From: Lentilactobacillus raoultii
Lineage (GTDB): Bacteria > Bacillota > Bacilli > Lactobacillales > Lactobacillaceae
DNA length: 64,000 nt
Direction: 5' to 3'
Assembly: GCF_900411375.1 (NCBI RefSeq)
Contig: NZ_LS422988.1
Location: 1 to 64,000 of the forward strand
The notes under the pieces are model-generated. The model was not told where the DNA came from and ran no database searches. It was given only the letters and a program-made list of their open reading frames with translations. Below are positions 25,577-35,570 of the stretch, piece by piece. Made by a program: the position numbers and the translations under genes. Each line of letters begins with the position of its first letter. Position 1 is the first letter of the stretch.

Positions 25577-25612
25577 TGAAAGAACTAAGCTGGATGATGG
25601 CTTGGTTCTTTT
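25577..25612 (+). terminator. Intrinsic terminator
   Basis: AAAGAACTAAGC pairs with GGCTTGGTTCTTT, followed by a T run. Confidence 0.7.
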
Positions 25613-25614
25613 TG

Positions 25615-26073
25615 TTTTTAAAAATATTGTAATGGTGATAAGGCTATCTGATAAATTATGTAACATTGGTGAAATATTTTAGGCTAAAAAATATTTTTCT
25701 CTATTTTTTCTTCGTTTTACGTATAAACGAATGAGATTAATTAGCACAATTACTTATTATTAATATTCATAATTTCTTCATATTTTGTACACAATTTAAA
25801 AAGTGAAATGGTTACCGTCACAGACAGGATTTGAAGAGATTGCTATCTTTATAAGCTCATTAAAGTATGAAGATTTGAATTTTTTGTGAATTTTCAGAAA
25901 TTTTTTGAAAGCTTAATTTTTACTTTCTACTTTTGTTACAATGTTGTTTCAACGTAACCTTTTTGTAATATTAACTAAAAAACGAAAACTTTTCGTAATT
26001 TCACTAAAAGCTCGATAGCGTATACTTTTAATTATTCTTTGTGGATACACAAGAAAAATTGGAGGAATATATT
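25615..26073 (+). promoter_or_regulatory. Long AT-rich upstream region of S-layer paralogue 4
   Basis: About 450 bases without a gene. TATACT at 26021-26026, with TTTCAC 16 bases earlier, is the likely proximal promoter. The transcript leader ATTCTTTGTGGATACACA is shared with paralogue 5 (ATTCTTTGTGGAAACACA), as is an upstream GTGAATTTTCAGA, so the promoter regions were duplicated together with the genes. Confidence 0.5.
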
Positions 26074-27747
26074 TTGACAAATAACTTGAAAAAGTCATTA
26101 TTTGTTGGATTGGCTGCCTTAGGGTTTGTCGCAGTTGCAGGTTCTGCAACGACTCAAGCAAGTGCTAAGACTTATGCTAAGATTACATCTAACAAAGCAT
26201 TGACTTCTGAAGCTACATCTCGCAACGTAAATTGGACCGGTTCAGCTGCTTTATACACTAAAGCAGGTACTTTAAAGGGTGCCCGCGTCGTTGCCGGCAA
26301 GTCAACTTTAAACAATGCCGCTTCTTCAAAGGATAGCAAGAGCAACGTTCGCGCATACCGGGTTGCCACTACTAACCGTGGTTCCGTATACTACAAGGTT
26401 GTTTCATTTGACGGCCAGTACCGTGGCTGGATCTATGGTGGTAAATCAGCATCTAAATTTGGTGGTGGCTTAACATCATACGCAACCACTAAAGATGCAA
26501 CATTAGACAGTTCAGCTGCTAATGCTACTTATACATTTGCACAACCAGGCTCAGATGCCGCAAACTTAGCATATGAAGCGCCGGCATGGACTCAATATAA
26601 GGTTGGCCGTGCCAAAGTTAATGGTAAAACCTTAACGACTACTGCACCATATTCAGGTGCTCAATTCAAAGTTACCAAAGCAGTTACTAATGCTCGCGAC
26701 GGTCAGACTTGGTATCAAATTTCAGCTGCACCTGCCAGCTCAGCAAGTGCTTCAAGTGCTACAGCAAGTGCCGCTTCATCAGCAAGCACTTCCAGCGCCA
26801 GCTCATCAGCTTCATCATCCGCAAGTTCATCAGCTTCAGCAACTGCTGATCAGTTGAACGGCAAGTGGGTTGAAGCTTCTGCTGTTAAGGCTACATCAGC
26901 TTCATCATCTGCTTCTTCAGCATCATTTGATGCCAACAAGAGCGTTAAGGTTCAATACCGTGATGTGAAGACTGGTAAGACGTTGGACAAGACAAACACT
27001 TGGACAACTGCTTCATCCAACACTAAGAAGGATCAAAACCTTTACAATAGTGGTGCCAGCTTCAAGGACAACTCAGGCCGTGACTTAGGTGCCTACATTG
27101 TTAATGAAGGAGCTCCTTCGGGCTATGCTTTCACTACAAATGATAATAAAGATCCTGAAAGCAACGGTACCAGCACTAATTTGACAATCAGCCCAGCCTT
27201 GTCAAGTGCAACCTTTGGTGCAACTGTGACAGTTGATGTTCAACCAACTGCAGCAGCAACCAAGGTTTCATTTAACTATGTAAATGGTAACAATGGTTTG
27301 ACCACTTTGAAGTCATCCGACTTTGCACTTGGGTTCCCAGGCTTAACTGACAATCAGCAAAAAGCCGCTTTACCAAATGGTGGCGCTACTGATGGTTCAT
27401 TTAAGGTAAATGATTTCTTTGGTGACAATGGTAAGTTTGAAAAAGCTTTGAATGATTCAAATACCAAAGTGACCCTTGATTCCAAGAACTTATACACTGA
27501 TACTTCTTCGAACAAGCAAGTTAGCGGTATGGGTTCAACAACCGGTTTCTTCGGTACCAGCGTTCCTGGATCAGATAACTGGCGTTACTTCTACGCATAC
27601 GATGCTCAAGGAACTGATAGCAACAACGCTGCCAGCTTAAGCAACGGTTCAACTGTGAAGGTTGTTCTGCACCGTTACGTAACTCAAATTTCAGTTAACA
27701 GCAAAGACACATCAGTTAATGCAAACGCAAATTACGTTGCTAAGTAA
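26074..27747 (+). CDS. S-layer protein, paralogue 4, with Ser/Ala-rich linker and SASSAS motif
   Basis: 557 residues. The start is TTG 26074, seven bases after GGAGGA, and corresponds to the ATG of its near-duplicate at 28411. Signal peptide [20 protein letters not shown], cut near ASA-KTY. N-terminal wall-binding domain as in the other paralogues ([48 protein letters not shown]). A long Ser/Ala linker (about 220-290) includes SASSAS, the O-glycosylation motif known from L. buchneri/kefiri S-layers. The C-terminus (about 290-557) ends [15 protein letters not shown]. Codon use is strongly biased, suggesting high expression. It may be a main S-layer subunit. Confidence 0.82.
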   Translation: MTNNLKKSLFVGLAALGFVAVAGSATTQASAKTYAKITSNKALTSEATSRNVNWTGSAALYTKAGTLKGARVVAGKSTLNNAASSKDSKSNVRAYRVATTNRGSVYYKVVSFDGQYRGWIYGGKSASKFGGGLTSYATTKDATLDSSAANATYTFAQPGSDAANLAYEAPAWTQYKVGRAKVNGKTLTTTAPYSGAQFKVTKAVTNARDGQTWYQISAAPASSASASSATASAASSASTSSASSSASSSASSSASATADQLNGKWVEASAVKATSASSSASSASFDANKSVKVQYRDVKTGKTLDKTNTWTTASSNTKKDQNLYNSGASFKDNSGRDLGAYIVNEGAPSGYAFTTNDNKDPESNGTSTNLTISPALSSATFGATVTVDVQPTAAATKVSFNYVNGNNGLTTLKSSDFALGFPGLTDNQQKAALPNGGATDGSFKVNDFFGDNGKFEKALNDSNTKVTLDSKNLYTDTSSNKQVSGMGSTTGFFGTSVPGSDNWRYFYAYDAQGTDSNNAASLSNGSTVKVVLHRYVTQISVNSKDTSVNANANYVAK

Positions 27748-27805
27748 TTAGGGCTTGCCATGTTTAACGATGACTCGTTGAAACTGTAACTTCTTCACTT
27801 TTAAA

Positions 27806-27846
27806 TAATAGGGGGCTCGGGGAATCTTTCTCCGGACCCTCTTGTA
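27806..27846 (+). terminator. Imperfect terminator hairpin after paralogue 4
   Basis: A G-rich arm (AGGGGGCTCGGGGA) pairs imperfectly with TCTCCGGACCCT, followed by CTTG. A better-paired counterpart lies behind paralogue 5. Confidence 0.5.
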
Positions 27847-27931
27847 CATAAGGCATCTTGACGAAGATGACCTTATTAATCATTGATAATCAATATATTG
27901 ACTATCTTGATTCTCCAAAATTGATTTGGAT

Positions 27932-28067
27932 GACCGGATGCTCTGATTCAAGCTCTTAGTATCCGTCACTTAACTGTTAGGGATGATTCAAGCTCATTCT
28001 TAATAGCTCACTAGGTAAAATAAAGCGAAACTATCGGCTCACTCCAAGGTCGATGGTTTCGCTTTTT
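27932..28067 (+). ncRNA. Putative small RNA, copy A of a duplicated family
   Basis: Two stem-loops each expose TTCAAGC. The first stem (27932-27939 with 27961-27967) holds it in a 21-base loop. The second (27977-27986 with 27994-28003) is a 10-bp stem whose 7-base loop is exactly TTCAAGC. A single-stranded TCACTAGGTAAA follows (28008-28019), then a strong terminator (AAAGCGAAAC...GTTTCGCTTTTTT, to 28067). The same order recurs at 30213-30331 with different stem sequences, which argues for a conserved RNA rather than chance. Promoter not located. Family and target unknown. Confidence 0.5.
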
Positions 28068-28410
28068 TAAATTACTTGAAGAGGCATCTATTAAGTGATT
28101 TTGCTTACCACTCAATTATCTTCACACTTTCTTCACAATTAAGAATCCTCAAAATCTTCTTATCTGACAAGTATTTTCGCTGCTAAGCCAACACTTTATC
28201 CTTGATTATTTCGCTAAAATATGAAAAAAGTGTGAATTTTCAGATTTTTTAGAAGTTCCTTTCCCAGATTGTTAGAATGTTATCATTTGGAAAGATAGTT
28301 GTAAAAGTAGACCATTTTTGTGGTCAATTAGTAATGCCATAAACTAGTTTTTGAGGCTATACTATCTGTATTCTTTGTGGAAACACAATAGAAAATGGAG
28401 GAATGCTTTT

Positions 28411-30042
28411 ATGACAACTAATTTTAAGAAGTCTTTGTTTGTCGGCTTGGCAGCTTTGAGCTTTGTTGCCGCTGCAGGTGCAGCCAACACTCAGGCAAGT
28501 GCAAAATCTTATGCCAAAGTCACTTCGAATAAGACTCTAACTTCAGACGCGACAACGCGTAATGTGACATTTAATGGTTCCAACGCACTTTATACCAAAG
28601 CTGGTACTTTAAAGGGCGCCAAGGTCGTTGCAACTACGACGACTTTAAAGAATTTGGCCTCATCCGATAGTTCCGAACAGAACGTTCGGGCTTACCGGGT
28701 TGCGACAACTAATCGTGGTTCGGTTTACTACAAAGTTGTTACCTTTGATGGGAAGTATCGTGGTTGGATTTACGGTGGTAAGTCGACTTCTTCATTCGGT
28801 GGCGGGATCGATTCATACGCTACGACTAAAGATGCAACATTAAGCAGTTCTGCTTCAAGCGCAACTTACACTTTTGCCAACCCAGGTTCCAGTTCAGCAG
28901 ATTTAGCTTATAATGCCCCTGCATGGACCCAATACAAAGTCGGTCGAGCAACGGTTAATGGTAGTGTTGTGACAACGACGGCGCCATACTCTGGTGCTAA
29001 ATTCACCATTACCAAAGCAGTTACCCGTTCTCGTGAAGGCGATACTTGGTATCAAATCTCGGCTGCGCCAGCTAGCTCAGCAAGTACTTCCAGCTCAACT
29101 TCAAGCGCATCATCTTCGGCTAGTGCTTCATCAGTTGCTCAATCCACTGCAGCTCAGTTAAATGGTAAGTGGGTTCAGGCTTCTGCATTGAAAGCTACTT
29201 CTGCCTCTTCATCTGCTTCATTTGATGCTGACACCAGTGTTAAGGTTCAATATCGGAATGCTTCAACCGGAAATACTTTAAGTACCACTAGGACCTGGAC
29301 CACTTCTTCATCCAACTCATCAAAAGGTGAAAATGTCTACAATAGTGGATCAAGCTTTAAGGACAGTACCGGTCGTGACTTAGGTGCTTACATTGTCAAC
29401 GCTGGCGCACCTTCGGGTTATGCCTTTAAGACAACAGATGATAAGAGTGCTTCCAGCGATGGGACCACCACTAACTTGAGCATCAGTCCAACGTTGTCAA
29501 ACGCAACCTTTGGGGCAACTGTAACCGTTGATGTTGTGCCGGTTGCTTCCACCACGAAAGTTTCCTATAACTATGTCAATAGCAATGGGGGCTTGACAAC
29601 CTTATCATCCAGTGACTTTGCGCTTGGGTACCCGGGATTGACTGATACACAACAATCAAACGATTTGCCTTCAGGTGGGTCAACTGACGGGTCCTTTAAA
29701 GTGAGCGATTATTTTGCTTCCAATGGTAAATTTGAAACTGCTCTTGATAATTCCAATACTAAAGTGACGCTTGATAACAAGAACTTGTACACTGATACCT
29801 CTTCAGGCAACAAAGTTTCACTGCTTGGCCAGTCAACCGGCTTCTTCGGCAGCAATGTCCCCGGATCTGACAATTGGCGCTATTTCTATGTCTACGATGC
29901 TTCTGGTACCGCAGATAACAACGCTTCTTCATTGACAAACGGCTCAACAGTTAAAGTAGTGCTTCACCGTTACGTTACCCAAATTTCTGTTAACAGTAAG
30001 GATACCTCTATCAACGCTAATACAGATTACGTTGCTAAATAA
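28411..30042 (+). CDS. S-layer protein, paralogue 5 (near-duplicate of paralogue 4)
   Basis: 543 residues, ATG 28411 after GGAGGAA. It aligns along its whole length with paralogue 4: signal peptide [20 protein letters not shown], wall-binding N-terminus, shorter Ser/Ala linker ([16 protein letters not shown]), and the same C-terminus down to [20 protein letters not shown]. The two arose by tandem duplication with their promoters (TATACT here at 28358-28363). The linker lacks an exact SASSAS. Codon bias is somewhat weaker than in paralogue 4. Confidence 0.82.
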   Translation: MTTNFKKSLFVGLAALSFVAAAGAANTQASAKSYAKVTSNKTLTSDATTRNVTFNGSNALYTKAGTLKGAKVVATTTTLKNLASSDSSEQNVRAYRVATTNRGSVYYKVVTFDGKYRGWIYGGKSTSSFGGGIDSYATTKDATLSSSASSATYTFANPGSSSADLAYNAPAWTQYKVGRATVNGSVVTTTAPYSGAKFTITKAVTRSREGDTWYQISAAPASSASTSSSTSSASSSASASSVAQSTAAQLNGKWVQASALKATSASSSASFDADTSVKVQYRNASTGNTLSTTRTWTTSSSNSSKGENVYNSGSSFKDSTGRDLGAYIVNAGAPSGYAFKTTDDKSASSDGTTTNLSISPTLSNATFGATVTVDVVPVASTTKVSYNYVNSNGGLTTLSSSDFALGYPGLTDTQQSNDLPSGGSTDGSFKVSDYFASNGKFETALDNSNTKVTLDNKNLYTDTSSGNKVSLLGQSTGFFGSNVPGSDNWRYFYVYDASGTADNNASSLTNGSTVKVVLHRYVTQISVNSKDTSINANTDYVAK

Positions 30043-30082
30043 CGACGAAAATTAAGATTAGGAGTCGTGAAGGCCACTGATC

Positions 30083-30120
30083 TTAGGGGGGATCGAAAGT
30101 CAGTTTCGGCTCTCCCCTAC
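30083..30120 (+). terminator. Intrinsic terminator
   Basis: TAGGGGGGATCGAAA pairs with TTTCGGCTCTCCCCTA around GTCAG, directly after paralogue 5. Confidence 0.65.
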
Positions 30121-30212
30121 ATACATAAAGCATGTCTTACCTGCATGCTTTATTAAAAAATAGATATACATTCCTTCAATTAATATATCTACTTTCATAT
30201 AAATTGACTTGT

Positions 30213-30331
30213 CCGCGGAAAGTTGTTCAAGCCGGCTGTCCGCGTGCTGACCAGGGTTCCTTCAAGCTTGCCCGGGTTTGGTTCACCAGGTAAATGGAAC
30301 GTCTCGAGATTAACTCGGGACGTTTTTTTAA
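30213..30331 (+). ncRNA. Putative small RNA, copy B of the duplicated family
   Basis: Same plan as 27932-28067. Stem CGCGGA/TCCGCG (30214-30219 with 30239-30244) encloses a loop with TTCAAGC. A second, weaker hairpin (ACCA...TGGT, 30250-30282) holds another TTCAAGC at 30261-30267. Then come TCACCAGGTAAA (30283-30294) and a near-perfect terminator AACGTCTCGAG/CTCGGGACGTT with TTTTT. The first stem differs in sequence from copy A but pairs equally well, i.e. it covaries. It sits behind paralogue 5 as copy A sits behind paralogue 4, so it probably duplicated with the genes. Confidence 0.5.
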
Positions 30332-30418
30332 TATGAGTAAAAATGACTACCAATCACATGGTAAACTATTATATAATTACTACGTGATTATCAATGATTC
30401 TATGAGGAGGAAACGGGT

Positions 30419-31462
30419 ATGAACAAGAGGTTACATAAATCGCTATTTATTGGTGTGGCAGCTTTGGGGCTATTTGTGGCTGCCGGTTTTTCAAATGTGC
30501 AGACTGTTAGTGCTAAAAGCAAAGCAGCAAAGGTGACACGAGACTACGCCGCAAGTGCAAAGGGATCGGATCGAAATGTTGTCCCAACCGGGCAGTACGC
30601 AATTTATACTAAGCCTGGAACGGTGAAAGGTGCCCGCTTAGTAGCCAGCAAGACAACTTTGAGTGATTTGGCCAATTCTGAGAACTCGAAGGATTATTTC
30701 CGGGCCTATCGAATTGCGAAAACCAACCGTGGTTCTTATTATGCAAAAGTTGTTTCATTTGACTATCAGCACCGTGGCTGGATCTATGTTGGTAAAAGTA
30801 ATCCTGACAGCGATTGGGCATCAGTGGGCTATGGTTTGAAACATGCTGAAACGACAAAGCAAACACCATTGCCGGACACTAGGACGGTTCAGTTGACCAA
30901 TCCGGGTGTTGTTAACGGCCTTTGGAATGCACCTTACCGCTCACAGTATCGGGCTAAGAAGTTGATTGAAGATACGACACCATATGGCGGTCAAAACTTT
31001 ACAGTGACTGGCTCCGTTGAGATGACGCGTGAAGGGACACCATACTACTATATTGTGAATGACAATGATCCACAGGTTAAGGGCTGGATTTATGCTGGTG
31101 CTGTGATTGAACAGGTACCGACACCGACTGTAGACAATGATAAAGTTGTTTATGCCAAGATTATTGACGCTGACTCTGGACTGGTAGTGGCTGACCAAAA
31201 ATTAACCAATACCCGAACGGACTTAACCAGCGCACCAGCTTTTGTCGCAACTGAGCTTGGAAATGGATCGAGTGATGAAGCAAAACTGGGCGCTTATGCA
31301 CCGGGCTATATTTACGATACCTTAAGCGCTGCTGACAAGAGTGCCAATTACAGTGCGATTGCAGGTGCAACTTACGGTTCAACAGTAACGGTTAAAGCGC
31401 GTTTGGCTTCAAACAGTGTACCTTTTGATACGCTAAAAGATGCCAACTTGACGACTAACTAA
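30419..31462 (+). CDS. S-layer-like surface protein, paralogue 6 (short)
   Basis: 347 residues, ATG 30419 after AGGAGGAAA; TATAAT at 30372-30377 is the likely -10. Signal peptide HKSLFIGVAALGLFVAAGF. Shared N-terminal domain (RNVVPTGQYAIYTKPG, YFRAYRIAKTNRGSYYAKVV, GWIYAGAVIEQ) to about residue 230. Only about 110 further residues follow, forming a single repeat module (VVYAKIIDADSGLVVADQKL ... TYGSTVTV). The smallest member; probably a wall-associated accessory protein rather than a lattice subunit. Confidence 0.76.
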   Translation: MNKRLHKSLFIGVAALGLFVAAGFSNVQTVSAKSKAAKVTRDYAASAKGSDRNVVPTGQYAIYTKPGTVKGARLVASKTTLSDLANSENSKDYFRAYRIAKTNRGSYYAKVVSFDYQHRGWIYVGKSNPDSDWASVGYGLKHAETTKQTPLPDTRTVQLTNPGVVNGLWNAPYRSQYRAKKLIEDTTPYGGQNFTVTGSVEMTREGTPYYYIVNDNDPQVKGWIYAGAVIEQVPTPTVDNDKVVYAKIIDADSGLVVADQKLTNTRTDLTSAPAFVATELGNGSSDEAKLGAYAPGYIYDTLSAADKSANYSAIAGATYGSTVTVKARLASNSVPFDTLKDANLTTN

Positions 31463-31492
31463 TTTTTTAACTGATTTCTGACTTTTTAAAGT

Positions 31493-31528
31493 TAAAGTGC
31501 TCCGATCATTGATTGGGGTGCTTTTTTA
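31493..31528 (+). terminator. Intrinsic terminator
   Basis: AAAGTGCTCCGATC pairs with GATTGGGGTGCTTT, followed by TTT. Confidence 0.75.
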
Positions 31529-31808
31529 TGACTTCTTTTTAGTAATTCGTGGCAAAACTACTCGGCTAGCTTAAGTACTATTCAACAGCTCGGTGAATTG
31601 CCTGTCAGTGAATAAAATCACTCACGATCAATGATCGATTTGTTTGAATGACTTGAAATTGTGAAGAATCTGTGAAATTATAATGAATGTGATATGCTAT
31701 GAATTAATTTTGACTAAATTGTGAATATAAATTGACTTTTTCCTTAAAAAACAATTAAATTCGTAAAACTTAAGTCAACAAAATTTGTTACTTTTGACTG
31801 ATTGGAAA

Positions 31809-31866
31809 GCTTGCTGTTAGCAAGCAATCAAGCCGGTTTGATAGCCTTTAGGGCTTAATTTTTTTG
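31809..31866 (+). ncRNA. Three consecutive small hairpins ending in a T run, possible small RNA
   Basis: GCTTGCT-gtt-AGCAAGC, then ATCAA-gccgg-TTGAT, then AGCC-tttag-GGCT followed by TAATTTTTTT. TTGACT near 31732 is a possible -35 for it. It lies in a gene-free stretch of about 570 bases before paralogue 7. It may be an independent short transcript or an attenuator-like leader. Weak. Confidence 0.35.
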
Positions 31867-32030
31867 ATTGGTATGGCCGACTTTGAACACTAAAAGTCTG
31901 ATTAGGATTGTGAATTAGCAGTTCTTTTTGTTTACAACTTATAGCCATGATGTTATTATAATGTCTGAAGGGGCGAGAGTTTACATATCGCGTCTAATAT
32001 CTTTATCACTAGAGAGGGGAAATTCGAATT

Positions 32031-33329
32031 ATGAAAACTAATATCAAGCGATCATTATTCGTCGGCTTGGCTGCATTAAGCTTTGTAGCTGTTGCTGGTG
32101 CATCATCTAATGCATCTGCTGCTAAGAAGAGTTACAAGATCGACTTCAACCAAGCTGCAAGTAGCTCAACTGCTACTAGCCGTAATTACGTTCCTACTGG
32201 AACAAATGCATTATATACTAAAGCTGGCGTATTAAAGAGTGCTCGTCAGGTTGCTTCAACTGCAACTTTACAATCACTTGCCAACTCAAAGAAGGGTAAT
32301 GACTACTTACGTGGTTACCGTGTTGCTAAGTTAAGCAACGGTTCATACTACATGAAGGTTGTTACTTTTGATAAAGCTTACCGTGGTTGGATCTATGTTG
32401 GTAAGACTGATCCTCGTAGCAATTACCAAAGTGTTGCCGGTGGCTTGAAGTACACTGATACAACGACCGATGTAACTTCACAATTGACTGACGCACAAAA
32501 GAAAGCTACTTATCAATTGAGCAATCCAGGAACTGCCTTTGAATCACAAACATTTAAGGAACCTGCTTATACTCAATATAAGATTGGCCGTAACACAACT
32601 GACACTACCAACTACAAGAACGATACCTTTACAGTTACAAAGGCTGTAAAGCGTAACCGTGAAGGTGATGTTTGGTATTACGTAAATGATGCTAAGAACC
32701 CATCAATCAATGGTTATGTTCTTTCAACATCACTTAAGCAAGCTGCTGGTTCAAGCTCATCATCATCTGCAACTTCAACGGCTTCACAAGGCTACAGTCA
32801 AACAACTGTTGACAGTACCTACAATGTTGAAGGCTACAGCATGGCAACTGGTGGTAAGCAGACATCATCAGTTCGTTGGACAATTCCTTTGATGAATGCC
32901 AACGTTAACTGGAACAATGCCGTTAACAACTTTAACCGTGATGCCAGCGTTAAGGGTAACAAGAACGATGTCATCCCTTCAGCTACTTTGAAAGCAGCTT
33001 TGAAGAAGAACGGATTTGACACTGTTTACATGAAGATTACACCAACTATTTTGCCTCGTATTTCCGGTGGGATTCTTGACAACTTGGATTCATTTACTGG
33101 ACTTTACATGAAGTTCAATTTGGATCAAGATGCATTGCCACAAAATCCACACTACGGTGATACGTTACGATTGGCTTACACGGTTGATGATTCAGCTCTT
33201 TATCGTAAGGGCATTACCAACAGCAAGTACGAATCAAACCTTAACTCAGATGGTTATGTCGGCATGACGATTTACCGTCAATGGATTAAGACGATTCTTG
33301 ACTTGATCGTTGTCAACCCATTACTCTAA
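32031..33329 (+). CDS. S-layer-like surface protein, paralogue 7
   Basis: 432 residues, ATG 32031 after GAGGGG. Signal peptide [20 protein letters not shown], cut near ASA-AKK. N-terminal domain as in the family ([58 protein letters not shown]). Short Ser-rich linker, then a unique C-terminal domain of about 190 residues. Codon use is strikingly uniform (GCT, ACT, CGT, AAG dominate), as in very highly expressed genes, so this may be an abundant surface protein. A TATAAT at 31957-31962 lies in its long leader region. Confidence 0.8.
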   Translation: MKTNIKRSLFVGLAALSFVAVAGASSNASAAKKSYKIDFNQAASSSTATSRNYVPTGTNALYTKAGVLKSARQVASTATLQSLANSKKGNDYLRGYRVAKLSNGSYYMKVVTFDKAYRGWIYVGKTDPRSNYQSVAGGLKYTDTTTDVTSQLTDAQKKATYQLSNPGTAFESQTFKEPAYTQYKIGRNTTDTTNYKNDTFTVTKAVKRNREGDVWYYVNDAKNPSINGYVLSTSLKQAAGSSSSSSATSTASQGYSQTTVDSTYNVEGYSMATGGKQTSSVRWTIPLMNANVNWNNAVNNFNRDASVKGNKNDVIPSATLKAALKKNGFDTVYMKITPTILPRISGGILDNLDSFTGLYMKFNLDQDALPQNPHYGDTLRLAYTVDDSALYRKGITNSKYESNLNSDGYVGMTIYRQWIKTILDLIVVNPLL

Positions 33330-33349
33330 TTTAACGATTAGATAAAAAT

Positions 33350-33379
33350 AAAAAGTACACCGTTTTGGTGTGCTTTTTT
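33350..33379 (+). terminator. Intrinsic terminator
   Basis: AAAGTACACC-gtttt-GGTGTGCTTT followed by a run of T. Confidence 0.8.
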
Positions 33380-33567
33380 TATGCAAAAAATTGTCAATGA
33401 AATTCACTAATAACTTAATTGTTACGCAATTTATACAAAAAATGATACATAATCTTAACCTTTACTGTGTGAAATTAATTGGTTAATGGGTTATAATGAT
33501 TGTGTAGTTAACGAAATAAAGAAATGATTTGTTAGCTGGCTGATATATCAATACTGGAGGGGATTTT

Positions 33568-35466
33568 ATGAAAAATAAGCTGGTTAAGGCGACGATGCTT
33601 AGCATAGCCGCTTTGGGACTGGGTGTGACTGCTTTTGCAACGACACCTTCAAATGCGTCTGCTAAAAGCTACGCAAAAGTAAAGTCCAATAAGGCTTTTA
33701 CAACTAATTATACTGAACGCAATTATTTACCAACCGGTTCAGCAGCACTTTATTCAAAGGCGGGAACACTTAGAGGCGCTCGAAAAGTGGCCAGTGTCAC
33801 AACGCTTCAATCAATGGCCAATCGAGCCGATAAAGGCCAAAGCTACTTTAGAGCCTATCGCATTGCCAGAACTAACCGTGGTTCTTACTACTTAAAGGTT
33901 GTTTCGTTTGATAAGAGTTACCGAGGTTGGATTTATGCCGGTAAGTCAAATCCAGCCAATCGAACATCGGTTGGCGGTATGAAGAAGGTTTCAACGTTCA
34001 ACCAGGGCAACTTGACGACTGATATTTCTAATACCACTTACTACTTTGGTGGCTCGACGACAACATACAAACAACCCGATTGGACCCAGTACAAGATTGG
34101 TCGAAACATGAATTCACTTTCTGGTGATTACTCGAAAGATCCATTGCGAGTAACTGGTGTGGGGACCAAGACCAATGGGCGTGATAATAATGCTACTTAT
34201 TATTTCGTTGAAGACAGTGCTCATCCAACGGTTAATGGTTGGATTAAAGCATCTGATCTGAAATCAGGAACCGGGGCTGGTTCATCATCATCAAATCAGA
34301 TTGGTAACAATCAAGTGCTGGTAAACTACGTTGATTCTTCAACTGGAAAGACGGTTTCCAGCAAGTTGCTGACCAATAATAATGCTTCCACTCAATCGGC
34401 TGCTAATTACTTAGGAACCAATTTATCTGGTCAAGCTTACTCAAACATTCCAAGTGGTTATTCGGCTCCAGGTGATAGTACCCAATATGGAACGGCTAAT
34501 ACGAGTGCATTAGCAGCGGCTTCATATGGGAACTCGGTAAATTACTACGTGGTCGCAACTTCGACAGATAACTTGTTCAGTACGGCACCTAAATACACTA
34601 GCAAGGCCAATAACCGAACATACAGTGGCCTTCCAGGTGATCCAGTCGGCAAGAATGCCTTCACTTCACCAAAGGGTGTGCAATTCAGTTCACTGCTTTC
34701 TAGTTTAGCTAAGAGTAGCTATACCAGTGGCAACAATGGCCAGAAGTCAGTATTTACGTCAAATGACGTTTACAATGCGCTTCAAAGTGCCGGGATGGAT
34801 AAAATTTACTATCTTGCATATTGTGATCCGATGAGTAACCTCTTTGATGGTAATAAGCAAGCTATTTTGACTGCCTCCAGTACCGGAACCCCGAGTGTTA
34901 GTGGGTTGTTTGGGACTAGTTCGAGCTCAAGTTCAAGTGATACAACGAATCAGATTTCTGCAATTCTTCAGGCTTCGGGTGCTGATCCACTTGGGTCACT
35001 TTTAAGCGGGCTTGGTAACATCGTCTCAAGTGGTCTTGATGGCATTGCCAACACGTTGTTTGGTGGTCGAATCTGCTACCGAATCGTTGAATTGAAGACT
35101 GATCAGTCAGCTATCCAATCAGCTAATGGTGATAGCATCAAGATGGGAACTCAAGTCACAATTCCTTACACTGCAACTGCTTCTAAGGTTGTAACACAAG
35201 ATACAGTTAAGGGTTATCATAATGATTTGCAGGCAGGTTTTGGGGATGCTAAGGCTGATCCTGATCAAAGTTACGCCTTCAATGACAAGACCTTCTCAAG
35301 CAGTACCAGTGCTTTAAGTGGTTTACTGACACAAAACACCAGCAGTAATGCTAATAGTAATACTAATACAAGTTCCAGCGCTCTATCAGAAACCTCTACT
35401 GGTACCTCGTCAAGTGACAATGGGATCTCAAACTTAAGTGACCTTATTGGAGCACTGTTTGGTTAA
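33568..35466 (+). CDS. S-layer-like surface protein, paralogue 8
   Basis: 632 residues, the longest member; ATG 33568 after GGAGGGG. Signal peptide KATMLSIAALGLGVTAFAT, cut near ASA-KSY. Family N-terminus (RNYLPTGSAALYSKAG, YFRAYRIARTNRGSYYLKVV, GWIYAGKSNPAN, VNGWIKASDLK). Then a repeat module (VLVNYVDSSTGKTVSSKLL ... YGNSVNY) related to that of paralogue 6, and a large unique C-terminus with two Ser/Thr tracts (SSSSSSSDTTN; SSNANSNTNTSSS). Last of the cluster; a strong terminator separates it from the convergent helicase operon. Confidence 0.78.
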   Translation: MKNKLVKATMLSIAALGLGVTAFATTPSNASAKSYAKVKSNKAFTTNYTERNYLPTGSAALYSKAGTLRGARKVASVTTLQSMANRADKGQSYFRAYRIARTNRGSYYLKVVSFDKSYRGWIYAGKSNPANRTSVGGMKKVSTFNQGNLTTDISNTTYYFGGSTTTYKQPDWTQYKIGRNMNSLSGDYSKDPLRVTGVGTKTNGRDNNATYYFVEDSAHPTVNGWIKASDLKSGTGAGSSSSNQIGNNQVLVNYVDSSTGKTVSSKLLTNNNASTQSAANYLGTNLSGQAYSNIPSGYSAPGDSTQYGTANTSALAAASYGNSVNYYVVATSTDNLFSTAPKYTSKANNRTYSGLPGDPVGKNAFTSPKGVQFSSLLSSLAKSSYTSGNNGQKSVFTSNDVYNALQSAGMDKIYYLAYCDPMSNLFDGNKQAILTASSTGTPSVSGLFGTSSSSSSSDTTNQISAILQASGADPLGSLLSGLGNIVSSGLDGIANTLFGGRICYRIVELKTDQSAIQSANGDSIKMGTQVTIPYTATASKVVTQDTVKGYHNDLQAGFGDAKADPDQSYAFNDKTFSSSTSALSGLLTQNTSSNANSNTNTSSSALSETSTGTSSSDNGISNLSDLIGALFG

Positions 35467-35516
35467 TCGATAGGTATTGGTTGCTTAAAACTTAAGACCA
35501 AGAATCAGTAAATAAG

Positions 35517-35566
35517 AAAAAGTGTCATTGGAAAATTATTTTGGTTTTCCAATGACACTTTTTTTG
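35517..35566. terminator. Bidirectional terminator between the S-layer cluster and the helicase operon
   Basis: AAAAAGTGTCATTGGAAAA pairs almost perfectly with TTTTCCAATGACACTTTTT around about 9 bases. A/T tracts on both sides serve both convergent units. Confidence 0.85.
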
Positions 35567-35570
35567 GCTA

